Origin: Leptolyngbya sp. SIO1E4
Lineage (GTDB): Bacteria > Cyanobacteriota > Cyanobacteriia > Phormidesmidales > Phormidesmidaceae
Assembly: GCA_010672825.2 (NCBI GenBank)
Contig: JAAHFU020000001.1
Span: 1,054,001 to 1,118,000 of the forward strand
DNA: 64,000 nt
Direction: 5' to 3'
Part shown: in pieces, positions 1 to 9,085 of the stretch
Position numbering within the stretch: the first letter of the stretch is position 1
Layout: every line of letters begins with the position of its first letter
The notes under the pieces: generated by a model
Seen by the model: the letters and a program-made list of their open reading frames with translations, nothing else
What the model was told of the DNA's origin: nothing
The model's database searches: none
Translations under genes and position numbers: made by a program

Positions 1-3000
1 CTCTGAGCAGACAGTTCCGAGAGTAAATCATCCTCAGAAGCATCCGGGAGATCTGCCAGGGCACTTTCCAATGCTGAATTATCGGTTACAGAGGCGTCCT
101 GAGGCGTCGAGAGATTGAAGCCCTCATCATAGGATCCAACAATCTCAACCGTGGGTGGAGATAAGTCTGGACTCTCGACTTCAGCTTCTGGGCTAACGGC
201 ATCATCAGGCTCTGACTCTGAGCGGATTTCTCGAACATCTTGTTGAGACTCTGGAGTTTCTGTCAGCGCCCCTTCAAGGTATTGATTGAAAGCCGTTTCA
301 TCAATGGAAACGCTGAACCCTTCAGTCACCGACCCGGCCACATTAAAAAGAGACCGTTCTGGCTGTGCAGATGCTGCGGAGGCAGGCTCTGAGTCTTCTG
401 TGGATAGGTCTAGGTCCTCCAGAGTGGATAGGTCTTCTAAGGATGCGGGCGCCTCGGATAAAGGCGGCATTTCGAGGTCAAGATCCTCCAAGAAACCTGC
501 CGCTGCTGATGGGTCATCGGCCTCAGGGTCGCTGTCTAATGACAGGTCGAGGTCGAGATCTCCTAACGGAAAGGCATCCAGCTCCATGTCTGCTGCGGCT
601 GCGGCTGTTGCTGATGACGCCTCGGCGGCTACCTCTGGTGATGCTGGGAGACGCTCGTCCACAAAATCGGGATTATCGAACTCAGCCATCAACTCTGTTG
701 GCGTAGTGGCTTCTTCTTCATCCTCTGAAAAGGCAGCGATGTCAGAGTCCTCAGGGAGCGCTAGCTCTAAAGAAATATCCTCCAGAGAGAGCGATAAATC
801 AGTGAAGGTCTCTGGGGAGTCAACGTCGGGATCAGTCGCTGCGGTTGTCAGCTCGGCAATATCATCGTCTAAAGGCAGGTCAGGAGAAACTTCGTCATCC
901 TCAGCCAAGCTTTCGGCATCGGCTGGGGGCTCTGTCGGCAGGACATCCTCCGCCAAGGACAATTCTGGAAAGGTGTCTGAGAGCGCGATCGCCAGGTCAT
1001 CTTCTACCGCACTATCAGCCACCTCCGGTGACGGGTCTGTCTCTTGCAAATCTGGCAGTTCCAAGTCTAGAGAGACATCCTCCAGAGATAGGGAGAATGC
1101 GTCTTCCAGGACATCTACATCTGCTTCCAGGGCATCCGCATCCAGGACATCCGCTTCTTCCAGGGCATCCTCAGAGGCGATTGAAGCCGGTTCAGGAGAG
1201 GCGTCAGCAGGCAGCTCTGCCGCTATCATCTCCTCAAAGTCAGCGGGGACAACGGGTTCAGATGCGACTTGGGGTTCCTCATCTTGGGATTCTTCGTCAT
1301 TTTGGGACGCAAAGTCATCTGGGGTGACCGCCGCCACAGACTCTAGATCAGTTTCAAAGACATCGCGACTGAGATCTGTCTCCAAGGCATCACTGCTGAA
1401 ATCCGTCTCAAACGCCTCATCAATGGAAAAGCTAACGGCCTCTGTATCTGTCTCCTGAAACAGGTCTTCACTGAATCCTTCAAAGCTAAAAGCACTCTCC
1501 GAATCTGCCTGCTCTGGTTCAATCGGCCCATCGAAGACACTCTCCAAGGTTGCCTGCTCGGGCTCAATAGGCTCATCGTCAGCTGCGTCCGAGAGGGCGC
1601 TCTCTTCTGCCAGAGACAGGGGCTCGGCCGCATCTTCTTCTGGGCGTTCAGCAGCGTCTTCTGTGGGGAACAACGCCTCAGGAAAAACCTCCGACTCAAC
1701 CATGGCGATCAGTTCAGCGGCCGTTGAGGGTAGCGTCTCCTCGGATGCAGCTGCGTCCGATTCAGTCGCCTCTGGTTCAGCCACATCCAAGTCGGTCACA
1801 TCCAAGTCGGTCACATCCAGTTCGGCCACATCCAGTTCGGCCACATCCAGTTCGGCCACATCCAGTTCGGCCACCTCTGGTCCTGGCACGTCTGGTTCAG
1901 TCGCGTCCGATTCCGAGAAGAATTCCTGAATCGAGTCTACGGGAGCCGATTCAGTCGCTGTTTCTGAGGGTTCTGGCTCTGAGAAGAATGCCTGAATCGA
2001 AGATTCAGGATCTTCTTCAACGCCCCCCTCTACCACAGACGGCTCCTCTTCCAAGGGAACTTCTAGATCGAGGGCAGTTCCCAGTTCCATGCTGTCTGAA
2101 GGCAGCCCTTCCAGCCGAGAGAGATCCGTTGTGAGTTGTTCTAAGGCCGTGTCATCTAGGGAAAGATCAACGTCCCAAACAGACTCTTCAACCTCCGAGG
2201 TCAGCAAATCTTCATCAGGCGGGGCAGGGATAAAGGTATCTTCCGAAGTCTCCTCTAATGTGGCCGAGGGATCCGTAGAGCGCGGTGTTTCTTCGCTCTC
2301 TGACGCTGGCAGCAAATCGGAGAGGGAGGAAATAGTGTCCGATTCTAGTGAGGACATTTCAGGCGGAGCCAGTTCCTCAGCGACCTCGGATCCTAAAAAG
2401 GTTTCCAAGGTAGTTTCAGCGTTGTCTTCGGAGGCAGCGATCAGGCTGTCATCCAGGCCAGGAGAGTCCTCTGCATCCTCCTCAGGGGCGTCAGCCGCCG
2501 CTGAGGAGTCTGGAGTTTCTATCAAGTTCTCTAGTGAGGGGTCAGCTAACTCCAACGGTGGAGGAGCGATCGCCCCTTCTGGCGCCCCGATATCCGCCCC
2601 CATGTCCGCTAGCCCCATATCTGCCGGCACATCGAGTAACGGCACATCCAGATCTGAGGGGGTTACCGCTGCCTCTGAGACGTCTTCTTCCAAAAAGAAG
2701 TTTTCTACCGCCAAGAGACTTTCATCTAAGGCTTCGTCGAAAGGTTCCTCTGATACCGCCATCTCATCTGCAACGGGGTCGGGAGTCTCTGCCGATGCTG
2801 GGGGTGCCTCTGCCCCGGTTTCGTCAGGTTCACCAAACAAGCTTTCATAGAGCGCGTCAATTTCTTCGTCGTACTCTGGGCTCGTTTCGTCGCTGTCAGT
2901 CTCATCAGCTGGCGTATCTGCCGCTGCAGCTACATCGGGTGGGCGGCGGCCAATCGCGACTTCCCAAGGAATCGGCTCGGTTTGAATCAGGGTATTTTCC

Positions 3001-4127
3001 CCTTCTGACAAGCCGATGGTATCGTCGTCTGCTTCCAGGTCAGCACTATCAGCGTCATCGTCTAGATCTAGCTGGGTAATTTCTTCATCTAGCTGGAAGA
3101 GTGTAATTTCTTCCCCTTCTGAGAGGTCCGTATCCAGATCAATATCGTCCAGATTGACAACCGAATCCGGCAAGGGCTCTTCGATCGGGGACTCATCCGC
3201 CGCCAGGGGGCTCTCGTCATAGGCCTTGTAAGCGGTTGCGTCTCCCTCTGGCAACCGAGCCACCTCCTCCCCCGCACTAGACAAATAACCAGACTCTTGT
3301 CCCAACTGCTGAGCTAGATGGTTGATGAAGGCCCCAAAAATCACTTCGCCTTGCTGGCCCAAACCATGCATGGAATCTAAGCCCTGCGTCAGCGAGTCGC
3401 AGTAGCTTTGAATGCTTTGCTCCATCGACTCAAAAATTGCCCGCAGGTTGGAATCTAGCTTTAGCAATAGATAGTCTGTTTGGCCTTGAATTTGACGCAG
3501 TTGTTCTAGTCGTTGCTGAGGATGCAGCTGCGGTAAGTCAGCTGCGACTTCTTGGGGATCCTGAGGGGAATCATACAAGGCAGGAGCATCATTCACCTGC
3601 GCTTGCAGCGCTTTGAATTGGGGTGTTAGCTGCGCCATCAGAGATGAGCGCAGTTGTTCAACCACTTCGCTGACCCAGGCGGGGTTGCGCTGCGAAGTCG
3701 CCTCTTGGCTGCCTTGCTGTAGTCGCTCCAACTCTAACTGGCGCACCTCGTTTTTAAGCTGTTCGCGCTGCTGCTGCAGCGCCATAACCTCGTGGGTCAA
3801 CGGCTGAATCATCTGGGCCCGGAGGTATTGCATTTCTTGCAGCAATGCCTGCAGCACCTGTTGACTGGCTACTTCCGTATTTGTGGAGATGTCTGCGGGC
3901 AGCTCAGTGCTAGGCACAAGTGGAGCATCACCAGAGAACCCACCCCAGTCAGCAGGCAGTCTCCCTGTCTCTTGAAATTCTTTGAGATGGGCCAGCGCTT
4001 GTTCTAGCAAGCGTCGTTGCTGGCCCGTTTCTCCAGCCATCACCCAAGGCAGTCTTGGAGTCGCTTTACCCAACAACGACTCAATTTCGGTGATGAGTGC
4101 CTGAAGTTGCGCTTGATGCGATGTCAC
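1..4127 (-). CDS. Giant acidic repeat protein with N-terminal coiled coil (3' end outside window)
   Basis: One minus-strand frame is open from a GTG at 4127 to the left edge, giving at least 1,375 residues. The first ~330 residues are Gln/Leu/Glu-rich and helical, with coiled-coil stretches around residues 100-150 (EVMALQQQREQLKNEVRQ) and 205-240. From ~residue 340 the protein becomes extremely acidic (Asp/Glu/Ser/Ala/Leu), with short repeated motifs: AELDV in tandem near 1790-1880, SIQ(E/A)FFSE twice near 1920-1995, and many LDLD/LEDL units. No enzymatic domain, signal peptide or membrane segment is visible in the part seen. Long Ser-rich readings on the opposite strand are shadows of the Asp/Glu codons. 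I do not recognise the family. A scaffolding or surface/septal role is only a guess. Start choice: GTG is the first usable start after upstream stops; the helical N-terminus begins at once. Confidence 0.8.
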   Translation of the reverse strand, partial: MTSHQAQLQALITEIESLLGKATPRLPWVMAGETGQQRRLLEQALAHLKEFQETGRLPADWGGFSGDAPLVPSTELPADISTNTEVASQQVLQALLQEMQYLRAQMIQPLTHEVMALQQQREQLKNEVRQLELERLQQGSQEATSQRNPAWVSEVVEQLRSSLMAQLTPQFKALQAQVNDAPALYDSPQDPQEVAADLPQLHPQQRLEQLRQIQGQTDYLLLKLDSNLRAIFESMEQSIQSYCDSLTQGLDSMHGLGQQGEVIFGAFINHLAQQLGQESGYLSSAGEEVARLPEGDATAYKAYDESPLAADESPIEEPLPDSVVNLDDIDLDTDLSEGEEITLFQLDEEITQLDLDDDADSADLEADDDTIGLSEGENTLIQTEPIPWEVAIGRRPPDVAAAADTPADETDSDETSPEYDEEIDALYESLFGEPDETGAEAPPASAETPDPVADEMAVSEEPFDEALDESLLAVENFFLEEDVSEAAVTPSDLDVPLLDVPADMGLADMGADIGAPEGAIAPPPLELADPSLENLIETPDSSAAADAPEEDAEDSPGLDDSLIAASEDNAETTLETFLGSEVAEELAPPEMSSLESDTISSLSDLLPASESEETPRSTDPSATLEETSEDTFIPAPPDEDLLTSEVEESVWDVDLSLDDTALEQLTTDLSRLEGLPSDSMELGTALDLEVPLEEEPSVVEGGVEEDPESSIQAFFSEPEPSETATESAPVDSIQEFFSESDATEPDVPGPEVAELDVAELDVAELDVAELDVTDLDVTDLDVAEPEATESDAAASEETLPSTAAELIAMVESEVFPEALFPTEDAAERPEEDAAEPLSLAEESALSDAADDEPIEPEQATLESVFDGPIEPEQADSESAFSFEGFSEDLFQETDTEAVSFSIDEAFETDFSSDALETDLSRDVFETDLESVAAVTPDDFASQNDEESQDEEPQVASEPVVPADFEEMIAAELPADASPEPASIASEDALEEADVLDADALEADVDVLEDAFSLSLEDVSLDLELPDLQETDPSPEVADSAVEDDLAIALSDTFPELSLAEDVLPTEPPADAESLAEDDEVSPDLPLDDDIAELTTAATDPDVDSPETFTDLSLSLEDISLELALPEDSDIAAFSEDEEEATTPTELMAEFDNPDFVDERLPASPEVAAEASSATAAAAADMELDAFPLGDLDLDLSLDSDPEADDPSAAAGFLEDLDLEMPPLSEAPASLEDLSTLEDLDLSTEDSEPASAASAQPERSLFNVAGSVTEGFSVSIDETAFNQYLEGALTETPESQQDVREIRSESEPDDAVSPEAEVESPDLSPPTVEIVGSYDEGFNLSTPQDASVTDNSALESALADLPDASEDDLLSELSAQ
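1792..1880 (-). repeat. 15-bp tandem repeat encoding AELDV pentapeptides
   Basis: About six consecutive 15-bp units (tcacatccaagtcgg / ccacatccagttcgg on the plus strand) lie in frame inside the acidic gene. On the minus strand they read (A/T)(E/D)LDV repeatedly. The downstream copies are nearly identical, which suggests recent slippage or unequal exchange. Confidence 0.85.
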
Positions 4128-4800
4128 AATGAACCCCTAAAAACCGACGGACAGGACGGGCAAAAAACTCTAAAAGAACTCTAGTAGTTATCTACCGCTG
4201 CTTGAAGTCAGGCAAAAACACTTATCCCCAAGTGCCTTTAAGCATGCCCACTGCTTACTTTTGAATTGCTCTAGAAGCCCTTGGATTACTCTAAAGGCAC
4301 CTGATTTGCCCAAAGTGTAGGACAGGGTGCCAAAAACGGTCACATTTTGAAACAAAGCATGATGCATATCTCGCAGTTTTGACGTCCCGTAGACCCAGAG
4401 GAGCGCGCGCATAGCCCATATAGATAGTGTCTATGCAATTGTGTTATGAATTGCCGATGTAAACAGACACAGTAATATTGTCAACGCCTTTTTTGATTCT
4501 GCTAGAGTAATGGCTGGCTTTTCTTGATAGGTTGAAAACTTTTCCCCGAGGTCGATAAGGTATTGGAATATTCCGCAATCTATCCTGGCTTGTATGAATG
4601 GTATGGTAAGACTCTATGGAACAACTAGTACAATGCCTTTTATAGGGATTGCGCACATGATTTCTGAAGCCTGCCCTTATCTCCTTACGCTAGAGTTAGG
4701 GCTATTCAGCGCAGTTCGCAAGCGATCGCAAGAAGACAGCTAACCACGATCGCAGGGTTCAATTCTGATTCTTTGCAGCAATAAATACGACACACAGTAC
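4128..4800. other. Intergenic region between divergent genes
   Basis: About 670 bp separate the acidic-protein gene (leftward) from the Crp-type regulator (rightward), so promoters for both should lie here. The two minus-strand open frames of 70-74 codons (4188-4412, 4444-4656) have compositions unlike the neighbouring proteins and no recognisable motif, and I do not call them. No tRNA, CRISPR or clear terminator was seen. Confidence 0.5.
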
Positions 4801-5505
4801 ATGGATAGTCGCTATGGAGCCCGTGATAATTCTATAAAGGGATTGCCAATTCAAGAATCCCCGTTCTTTCAGGGGCTCCCCGATGAGGTTGTACAACAGG
4901 CTACCGCTCAGCTTGTGCTCCGTCGTCACCCAGCCAACCAAGTTATCTTGCTTGAGAACGATTGGGGTAGCTCTGTGTATTTTATCTTAGATGGCTGGGT
5001 TAAAATTCGCACCTATAACTTAGATGGTAAGGAAGTCACCCTAAACATTTTGGGTAAGGGTGAGCTTTTTGGTGAGATGGCTCCCTTGGACGAAGTACCG
5101 CGTTCAACCGACGTCATTACTCTGGTGCCGACCGTGATTGGCAACTTGCCTGCGCAAGATTTCGTAACGCTGATTCAATCTGAACCCAATGCGGGAATTC
5201 GCCTATCCCAACTGATGGCCAGACGTTTACGTCAGGTCAACCGTCGGTTACGGCTACGGGAATCGGATAGCACCTCTCGGGTGACTGATATTTTGCTATT
5301 TCTTGCAGATGGTCAGGGGAAGCAGCGAGATGCTGGGATTGAAATTCCGAATTTGCCCCATCGTGAACTCAGTAGCTTGAGTGGTTTAGCCCGCGAAACC
5401 GTAACCCGGGTACTGAACAAGCTGGAAAAGAAAGGATTGGTCAAGCGCGATCGCGACATCATGTGTATCCCAGATATTGAGGCGCTTGAAAAACTGTTGG
5501 TTTAA
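4801..5505 (+). CDS. Crp/Fnr-family transcriptional regulator
   Basis: This 234-residue protein has the usual CRP layout. A cyclic-nucleotide-binding beta-barrel (residues ~20-130) contains the phosphate-binding cassette FGEMAPLDEVPRST, with the Glu and Arg that contact cAMP in CRP. A long dimerisation helix (~135-165, MARRLRQVNRRLRLRES) follows, then a winged helix-turn-helix (~185-230) with LSSLSGLARETVTRVLNKLE as recognition region. The conserved Glu/Arg pair suggests it can bind cAMP or a related nucleotide, as SYCRP1 does in Synechocystis. No Fe-S cysteines of the FNR type are present. The gene is followed after 8 bp by a membrane protein and then a CobT-like protein, so the three may be cotranscribed. 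I did not find a CRP-type TGTGA-N6-TCACA palindrome directly upstream. Confidence 0.85.
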   Translation: MDSRYGARDNSIKGLPIQESPFFQGLPDEVVQQATAQLVLRRHPANQVILLENDWGSSVYFILDGWVKIRTYNLDGKEVTLNILGKGELFGEMAPLDEVPRSTDVITLVPTVIGNLPAQDFVTLIQSEPNAGIRLSQLMARRLRQVNRRLRLRESDSTSRVTDILLFLADGQGKQRDAGIEIPNLPHRELSSLSGLARETVTRVLNKLEKKGLVKRDRDIMCIPDIEALEKLLV

Positions 5506-5513
5506 GCCACGCC

Positions 5514-6314
5514 ATGAACGAGTCTTCCTCAGAGTGGTCCCAAGACCCAGCTGCGAATTCTTGGGGGGTAGAACCACCGCCTCCTGACCCAGATGAGATG
5601 GCGGAGGTTGAAGCCTATTTAGACTACCGTCCACCTGAGGCGGTGGACCTTGCAACACCGACGCTGCCACGGCCTCGCACTGGCCCGATTGTCATGGTGG
5701 AAACGGCCTTCCTTGCCAGTGCGGCCAGCTTGATTTGGTTAGTGAACGCCTATTTTCCCCCAGGCCCCTTGCTGCGCATTATTTTCCCCTTACCCATTGC
5801 CCTGGTTTATTTACGGTGGGGCAGGCGAGCTGCATGGATGGGGGCCTTAGTTGCCGGGCTATTGCTAGCGGTGTTAATGGGGCCGCCCCGCAGCCTCTTG
5901 TTCCTGATGCCCGATGGTCTTCTGGGGGTGCAGCTAGGCTGGCTGTGGCGGCGAGGTGCCGTTTGGTACGTCTCGATTGGTCTAGGCAGCTTACTTAGCA
6001 CGCTAGGCTTTTTTGTGCGCCTGTGGTTGTTATCCCTGATGTTGGGAGAAGATCTGTGGATTTACGTAATTACCCAGGCGACGCAGGTGATCAACTGGGT
6101 ATTAGAGCGGCTCATTAATTGGGGGCTGCTGGGCTGGGGCAGCCTGAGCCAAGTGAGCCCGACTTTAGTCCAAGGGGTCGCCCTGGTCATCGTGTTAATT
6201 AGCTCGGTTGTTTATTTATTTACGGTACATTTGGCATCGTGGCTGCTGTTAGAGCGCCTGGGGGAAAAAATGCCACCGCCTCCAACCTGGGTGCAGCGTT
6301 TACTCGATAGCTAG
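5514..6314 (+). CDS. DUF2232-type integral membrane protein
   Basis: The 266-residue product starts with a ~60-residue acidic, Pro-rich cytoplasmic tail. About six hydrophobic segments follow (around residues 63-83, 88-103, 108-125, 147-175, 183-200 and 222-245). This matches the cyanobacterial DUF2232 membrane family, which commonly sits upstream of a CobT-like gene, as it does here. DUF2232 proteins resemble ECF-type S components and polytopic small-molecule transporters, but no substrate is established. The neighbouring B12-related gene makes a link to cobamide or nucleobase handling conceivable; that is inference. It follows the Crp gene by 8 bp and precedes the CobT-like gene by 15 bp. 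Confidence 0.7.
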   Translation: MNESSSEWSQDPAANSWGVEPPPPDPDEMAEVEAYLDYRPPEAVDLATPTLPRPRTGPIVMVETAFLASAASLIWLVNAYFPPGPLLRIIFPLPIALVYLRWGRRAAWMGALVAGLLLAVLMGPPRSLLFLMPDGLLGVQLGWLWRRGAVWYVSIGLGSLLSTLGFFVRLWLLSLMLGEDLWIYVITQATQVINWVLERLINWGLLGWGSLSQVSPTLVQGVALVIVLISSVVYLFTVHLASWLLLERLGEKMPPPPTWVQRLLDS

Positions 6315-6329
6315 CCGCAGCTAAAAACT

Positions 6330-7487
6330 ATGATTCGTGTATACACTCAGCAAGATCAGGGACAGGGGTGGCTGCGGCGCTACTGGGGGCATCGTCCTCG
6401 ATTAGCCTGCATTTTAGGCTTTACTGAGACGGGGCTGATTCCAGGTATCTCAGCGGCAGGCATCACGTCGAGTGATCGGCAAACCACCGCGATCGCCGAT
6501 GTCGAGTTTTTACACCACGGTGTGAGTACTTCTCCCAAATATCCCCTACCTGTTTTGACCGCAGGGGTGTCTCCAGCCATCATCGCTCGGGCTATTATTG
6601 CCGCTCAGCGCATTCCACTCACGATCTTCAATGCGGGGCTTCCGATTCCACCCACGGTTCCCCATATTGATTTGCAAGGGGTACCGGCTGCCTGCCTAAC
6701 TTCTGGGCAAGCCCTGCCCCGTGCAACGGTAGAATCGCTGTTTCGGCAGGGATTAGGCTGGGGGCACCGCCTGGGCAACGAAGCTGATGCGGGCTATCTG
6801 GTGTTAGGAGAGTGTGTCGTGGGTGGCACCACCACTGCCCTTGCCCTCTTGCTGGGGTTGGGGGTACCTGCCCTAGGCAAAGTGGGCAGCAGTCACCTTG
6901 CCTGTAACCACAATCAGAAGCAGACGGTTGTCACCCAAGGGCTGAAACAGTGGCAGCAGCATCTCAGGGAAAATGATCCCTTTGACCCCCTAGATTTAGT
7001 GGCCGCCGTTGGCGATCCAATGCAAGTTGTTGTGGCTGCCATGGCGCTCACAGCTAGCTGTCATAGTGGAGTACTGCTGGCAGGGGGGACTCAAATGCTT
7101 GCGGTGTACGCCTTAGCCCGCGCCTTAGCCGCCCATCATCATATTCCCTGGCAGCCAGAACGCATTACGGTTGGGACAACCCGCTGGGTCGCTGAAGACC
7201 CCACCTGCGATACCGTCGGCCTCACACGCCTGATCGGAGATGTCCCGCTGTTGGCGACGCAGCTCTCTTTTGCAAACTCTCGGCATGAGCCGCTACAGCA
7301 CTATGAAGCAGGTTATGTCAAAGAAGGCGTGGCAGCCGGGGGCTGTGCGATCGCGGCTCATCTGTATCAAAACTGGCAGCAACCCCAATTGCTGAGCGCC
7401 ATTGAGACCCTATTCGAAGCGTGGGCGACACAGCAACCTTTAGCGCCAACAACAAAATCCCCTCAAATCGCATCGACCTCGGAATAA
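6330..7487 (+). CDS. CobT-like nicotinate-nucleotide phosphoribosyltransferase family protein
   Basis: The 385-residue protein resembles the cyanobacterial/archaeal branch (TIGR00303) of nicotinate-nucleotide--dimethylbenzimidazole phosphoribosyltransferase. Supporting segments are the Gly-rich core GECVVGGTTTALALLLGLG (~residues 165-185), VAAVGDPMQ (~225) and the late HYEAGYVKEGVAAGG (~330-345). In the CobT family the enzyme activates the lower ligand base of B12 as its alpha-ribotide; this branch is annotated as CobT by homology and is much less tested. It sits at the end of a three-gene run with the Crp regulator and DUF2232 protein. The last ~25 residues are a low-complexity Pro/Thr/Ser tail. 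Confidence 0.75.
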   Translation: MIRVYTQQDQGQGWLRRYWGHRPRLACILGFTETGLIPGISAAGITSSDRQTTAIADVEFLHHGVSTSPKYPLPVLTAGVSPAIIARAIIAAQRIPLTIFNAGLPIPPTVPHIDLQGVPAACLTSGQALPRATVESLFRQGLGWGHRLGNEADAGYLVLGECVVGGTTTALALLLGLGVPALGKVGSSHLACNHNQKQTVVTQGLKQWQQHLRENDPFDPLDLVAAVGDPMQVVVAAMALTASCHSGVLLAGGTQMLAVYALARALAAHHHIPWQPERITVGTTRWVAEDPTCDTVGLTRLIGDVPLLATQLSFANSRHEPLQHYEAGYVKEGVAAGGCAIAAHLYQNWQQPQLLSAIETLFEAWATQQPLAPTTKSPQIASTSE

Positions 7488-7599
7488 TCGCTGCAGCAGT
7501 TAGCGCTTACAGGGCTCACGACTTATCACTTAAGACGCCACTACGCCAACTGACAGCACCGCCAGCAAAGCAGAAGTTCTCGTGAACTCTCATCAATAT

Positions 7600-7971
7600 C
7601 TAATGGACGCGATTTGCTAGCAACTGTTCTTCTAAGGCCGCGATGCGGTTGTATGCAGCTGTGAGCTGGGCGGTTAACCGCTGAATTTGCACCTCTGGCG
7701 ACAAGGAGGTTTCTTCCCCAGAGCGCTCTGGGTCAATATAAGCCGAGTCCACAAGAATATCCTTGTGGGCGGGAGTTGACTCGTACCCTTGCAAGCCGCT
7801 GTATGAAGCCATTGTTTGGGAGCGATAGATATCGCTCGATTCCTTGGCGACTACTTGAGCTTGGGTCGTCGACAGAATCTCAGACACGCGAGAATCAACC
7901 TGGCCAATGGCCTGGTGAAGTGCGTCAACTTTTTGGGTCAGCGTAGTGACCTGTTCCTGAAGCGGTTCCAT
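7600..7971 (-). CDS. Conserved hypothetical coiled-coil protein
   Basis: This 123-residue product has two predicted coiled coils, residues ~1-40 (LQEQVTTLTQKVDALHQAIG) and ~92-120 (VQIQRLTAQLTAAYNRIAA), joined by a polar linker. No catalytic motif, signal peptide or membrane segment is present. The ATG at 7971 opens directly into the first heptads. It lies convergent to the CobT-like gene with ~110 bp between. The family is not recognised beyond its structural character; an adaptor or oligomerisation role is a guess. Confidence 0.6.
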   Translation of the reverse strand: MEPLQEQVTTLTQKVDALHQAIGQVDSRVSEILSTTQAQVVAKESSDIYRSQTMASYSGLQGYESTPAHKDILVDSAYIDPERSGEETSLSPEVQIQRLTAQLTAAYNRIAALEEQLLANRVH

Positions 7972-9085
7972 ATGACGCTGTTCTCTCTATAGAATTAGCT
8001 CCATCCTATAGCTGGAATTTTTCAATGAGCCATCTACCACTTAATCACTTAACCATTGTTGATATTTTCTTTAGCGGCTAAATTCTAAACTCTTCTGAAG
8101 GTTTCCTTGCAAGTGAGTCAGCACCAGGAGAGTAGACCGTTTTGATTTAGAGAAAGCTGATTGCAAGCCCTTAACAAAATTGCAGCTTCTTAACAAAGTC
8201 AAAAATGCTCCGTCTTCTTTTCATTAAGCAATCATTTTATTGACCGCTCATCTTTCTGTTGTTGCAGACAGGATAATAGACCAAACTCTCATCATTGCCA
8301 TCTTCATGGTGAAGGTGTTCTGCCATTAAACAATCATCAACCTGACAGTAATTGCATCGTGTTTTGCCGATGGATAGAAAGTTTGAGATAGTTTGACAGC
8401 TTCAGTCACCGCTTGTGTGAGGCTGAAGCCATAGAAATCAAAGAATGCCTCATTTCCAGAGGAATTGCCTGCTTTACCCTGATCTGAATAGATTATTGTT
8501 GGCTTTAGACAGGCAGCGATCGCCCTTATAAACCTGAAAGCTGCATCGCCAATCATAAATTTGGATGGATCAGAATATATCTTTCAGGGTTTTTACTGAG
8601 CCTCTCGCGGGTGAATGAACGATTCAAGCAAAATGGCAGTCAGCAAACCAGCCTCACTAAACGCTCGGAGGACACCATCAATCAAGTCGTTCAGTCCCAA
8701 TAGGACACCCCATAAGGCATTTTATTTTTCCATTAATGCCTGTTAGGGAAATAAGGAAAAAGCACTCGTGCTTGCGACTTTCATGCCGGTAAAATGTTTC
8801 GGCAGTTGCCCCCAGATAGCTGCTCAGTTTGCATCATGCTGCCATCAGTAACTGCACCATTCGAAACTTTTTAGCATTCCCCCTATCCAGAAAAACAGCA
8901 ACAGCTAGAGGGCAAATCAATATGCAGCTTCAAATCGATTGAATATTACTATGCGCTAAATCCTGGGTACCCCTTTCTGTGTAGTCAGGATGGGGGAATG
9001 ATCCCTGCACCTTTCATCGTGACAATTAAGCGTAACAATGTAAAAGCTTCTGGTAGAAGCTTCTCTCTGACGCCATGAAAAACTG
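7972..9085. other. Long intergenic stretch, A+T-rich
   Basis: Over 1.1 kb with no strongly supported gene. It holds only one modest minus-strand frame (8326-8556, listed separately) and the promoter region of the solute-binding lipoprotein. Near 9044 a short inverted sequence (agcttctggtagaagct) could form a small hairpin just upstream of that gene. No tRNA or array was seen. Confidence 0.4.
8326..8556 (-). CDS. Possible small hypothetical protein
   Basis: A 76-codon frame with a plausible alpha/beta composition: a hydrophobic start (FRFIRAIAACLKPTIIYS), a helix-like middle (LTQAVTEAVKLSQTF) and a final strand (AITVRLMIV). The pattern ends like a small alpha/beta domain, but no family is recognised. 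The upstream frame is closed by a stop ~10 codons before the ATG. It is isolated in non-coding DNA and could be a spurious frame or a gene remnant. Confidence 0.25.
   Translation of the reverse strand: MIGDAAFRFIRAIAACLKPTIIYSDQGKAGNSSGNEAFFDFYGFSLTQAVTEAVKLSQTFYPSAKHDAITVRLMIV

Noticed and set aside
1792-1880. CRISPR array
   Set aside because: The repeat unit is only 15 bp with no spacers and is in frame within a coding region. No other CRISPR-like array was seen in the window.
286-2850. Long Ser-rich plus-strand open frames (286-1458, 1663-1929, 2089-2850)
   Set aside because: They are antisense images of the Asp/Glu-rich minus-strand gene: GAT/GAA/TCT codons read as Ser/Arg-rich on the other strand. 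The minus-strand frame is continuous for more than 4 kb with a folded N-terminal domain.
4188-4656. Two minus-strand frames of 70-74 codons
   Set aside because: No motif, no ribosome binding site and atypical composition; they lie in a divergent promoter region.
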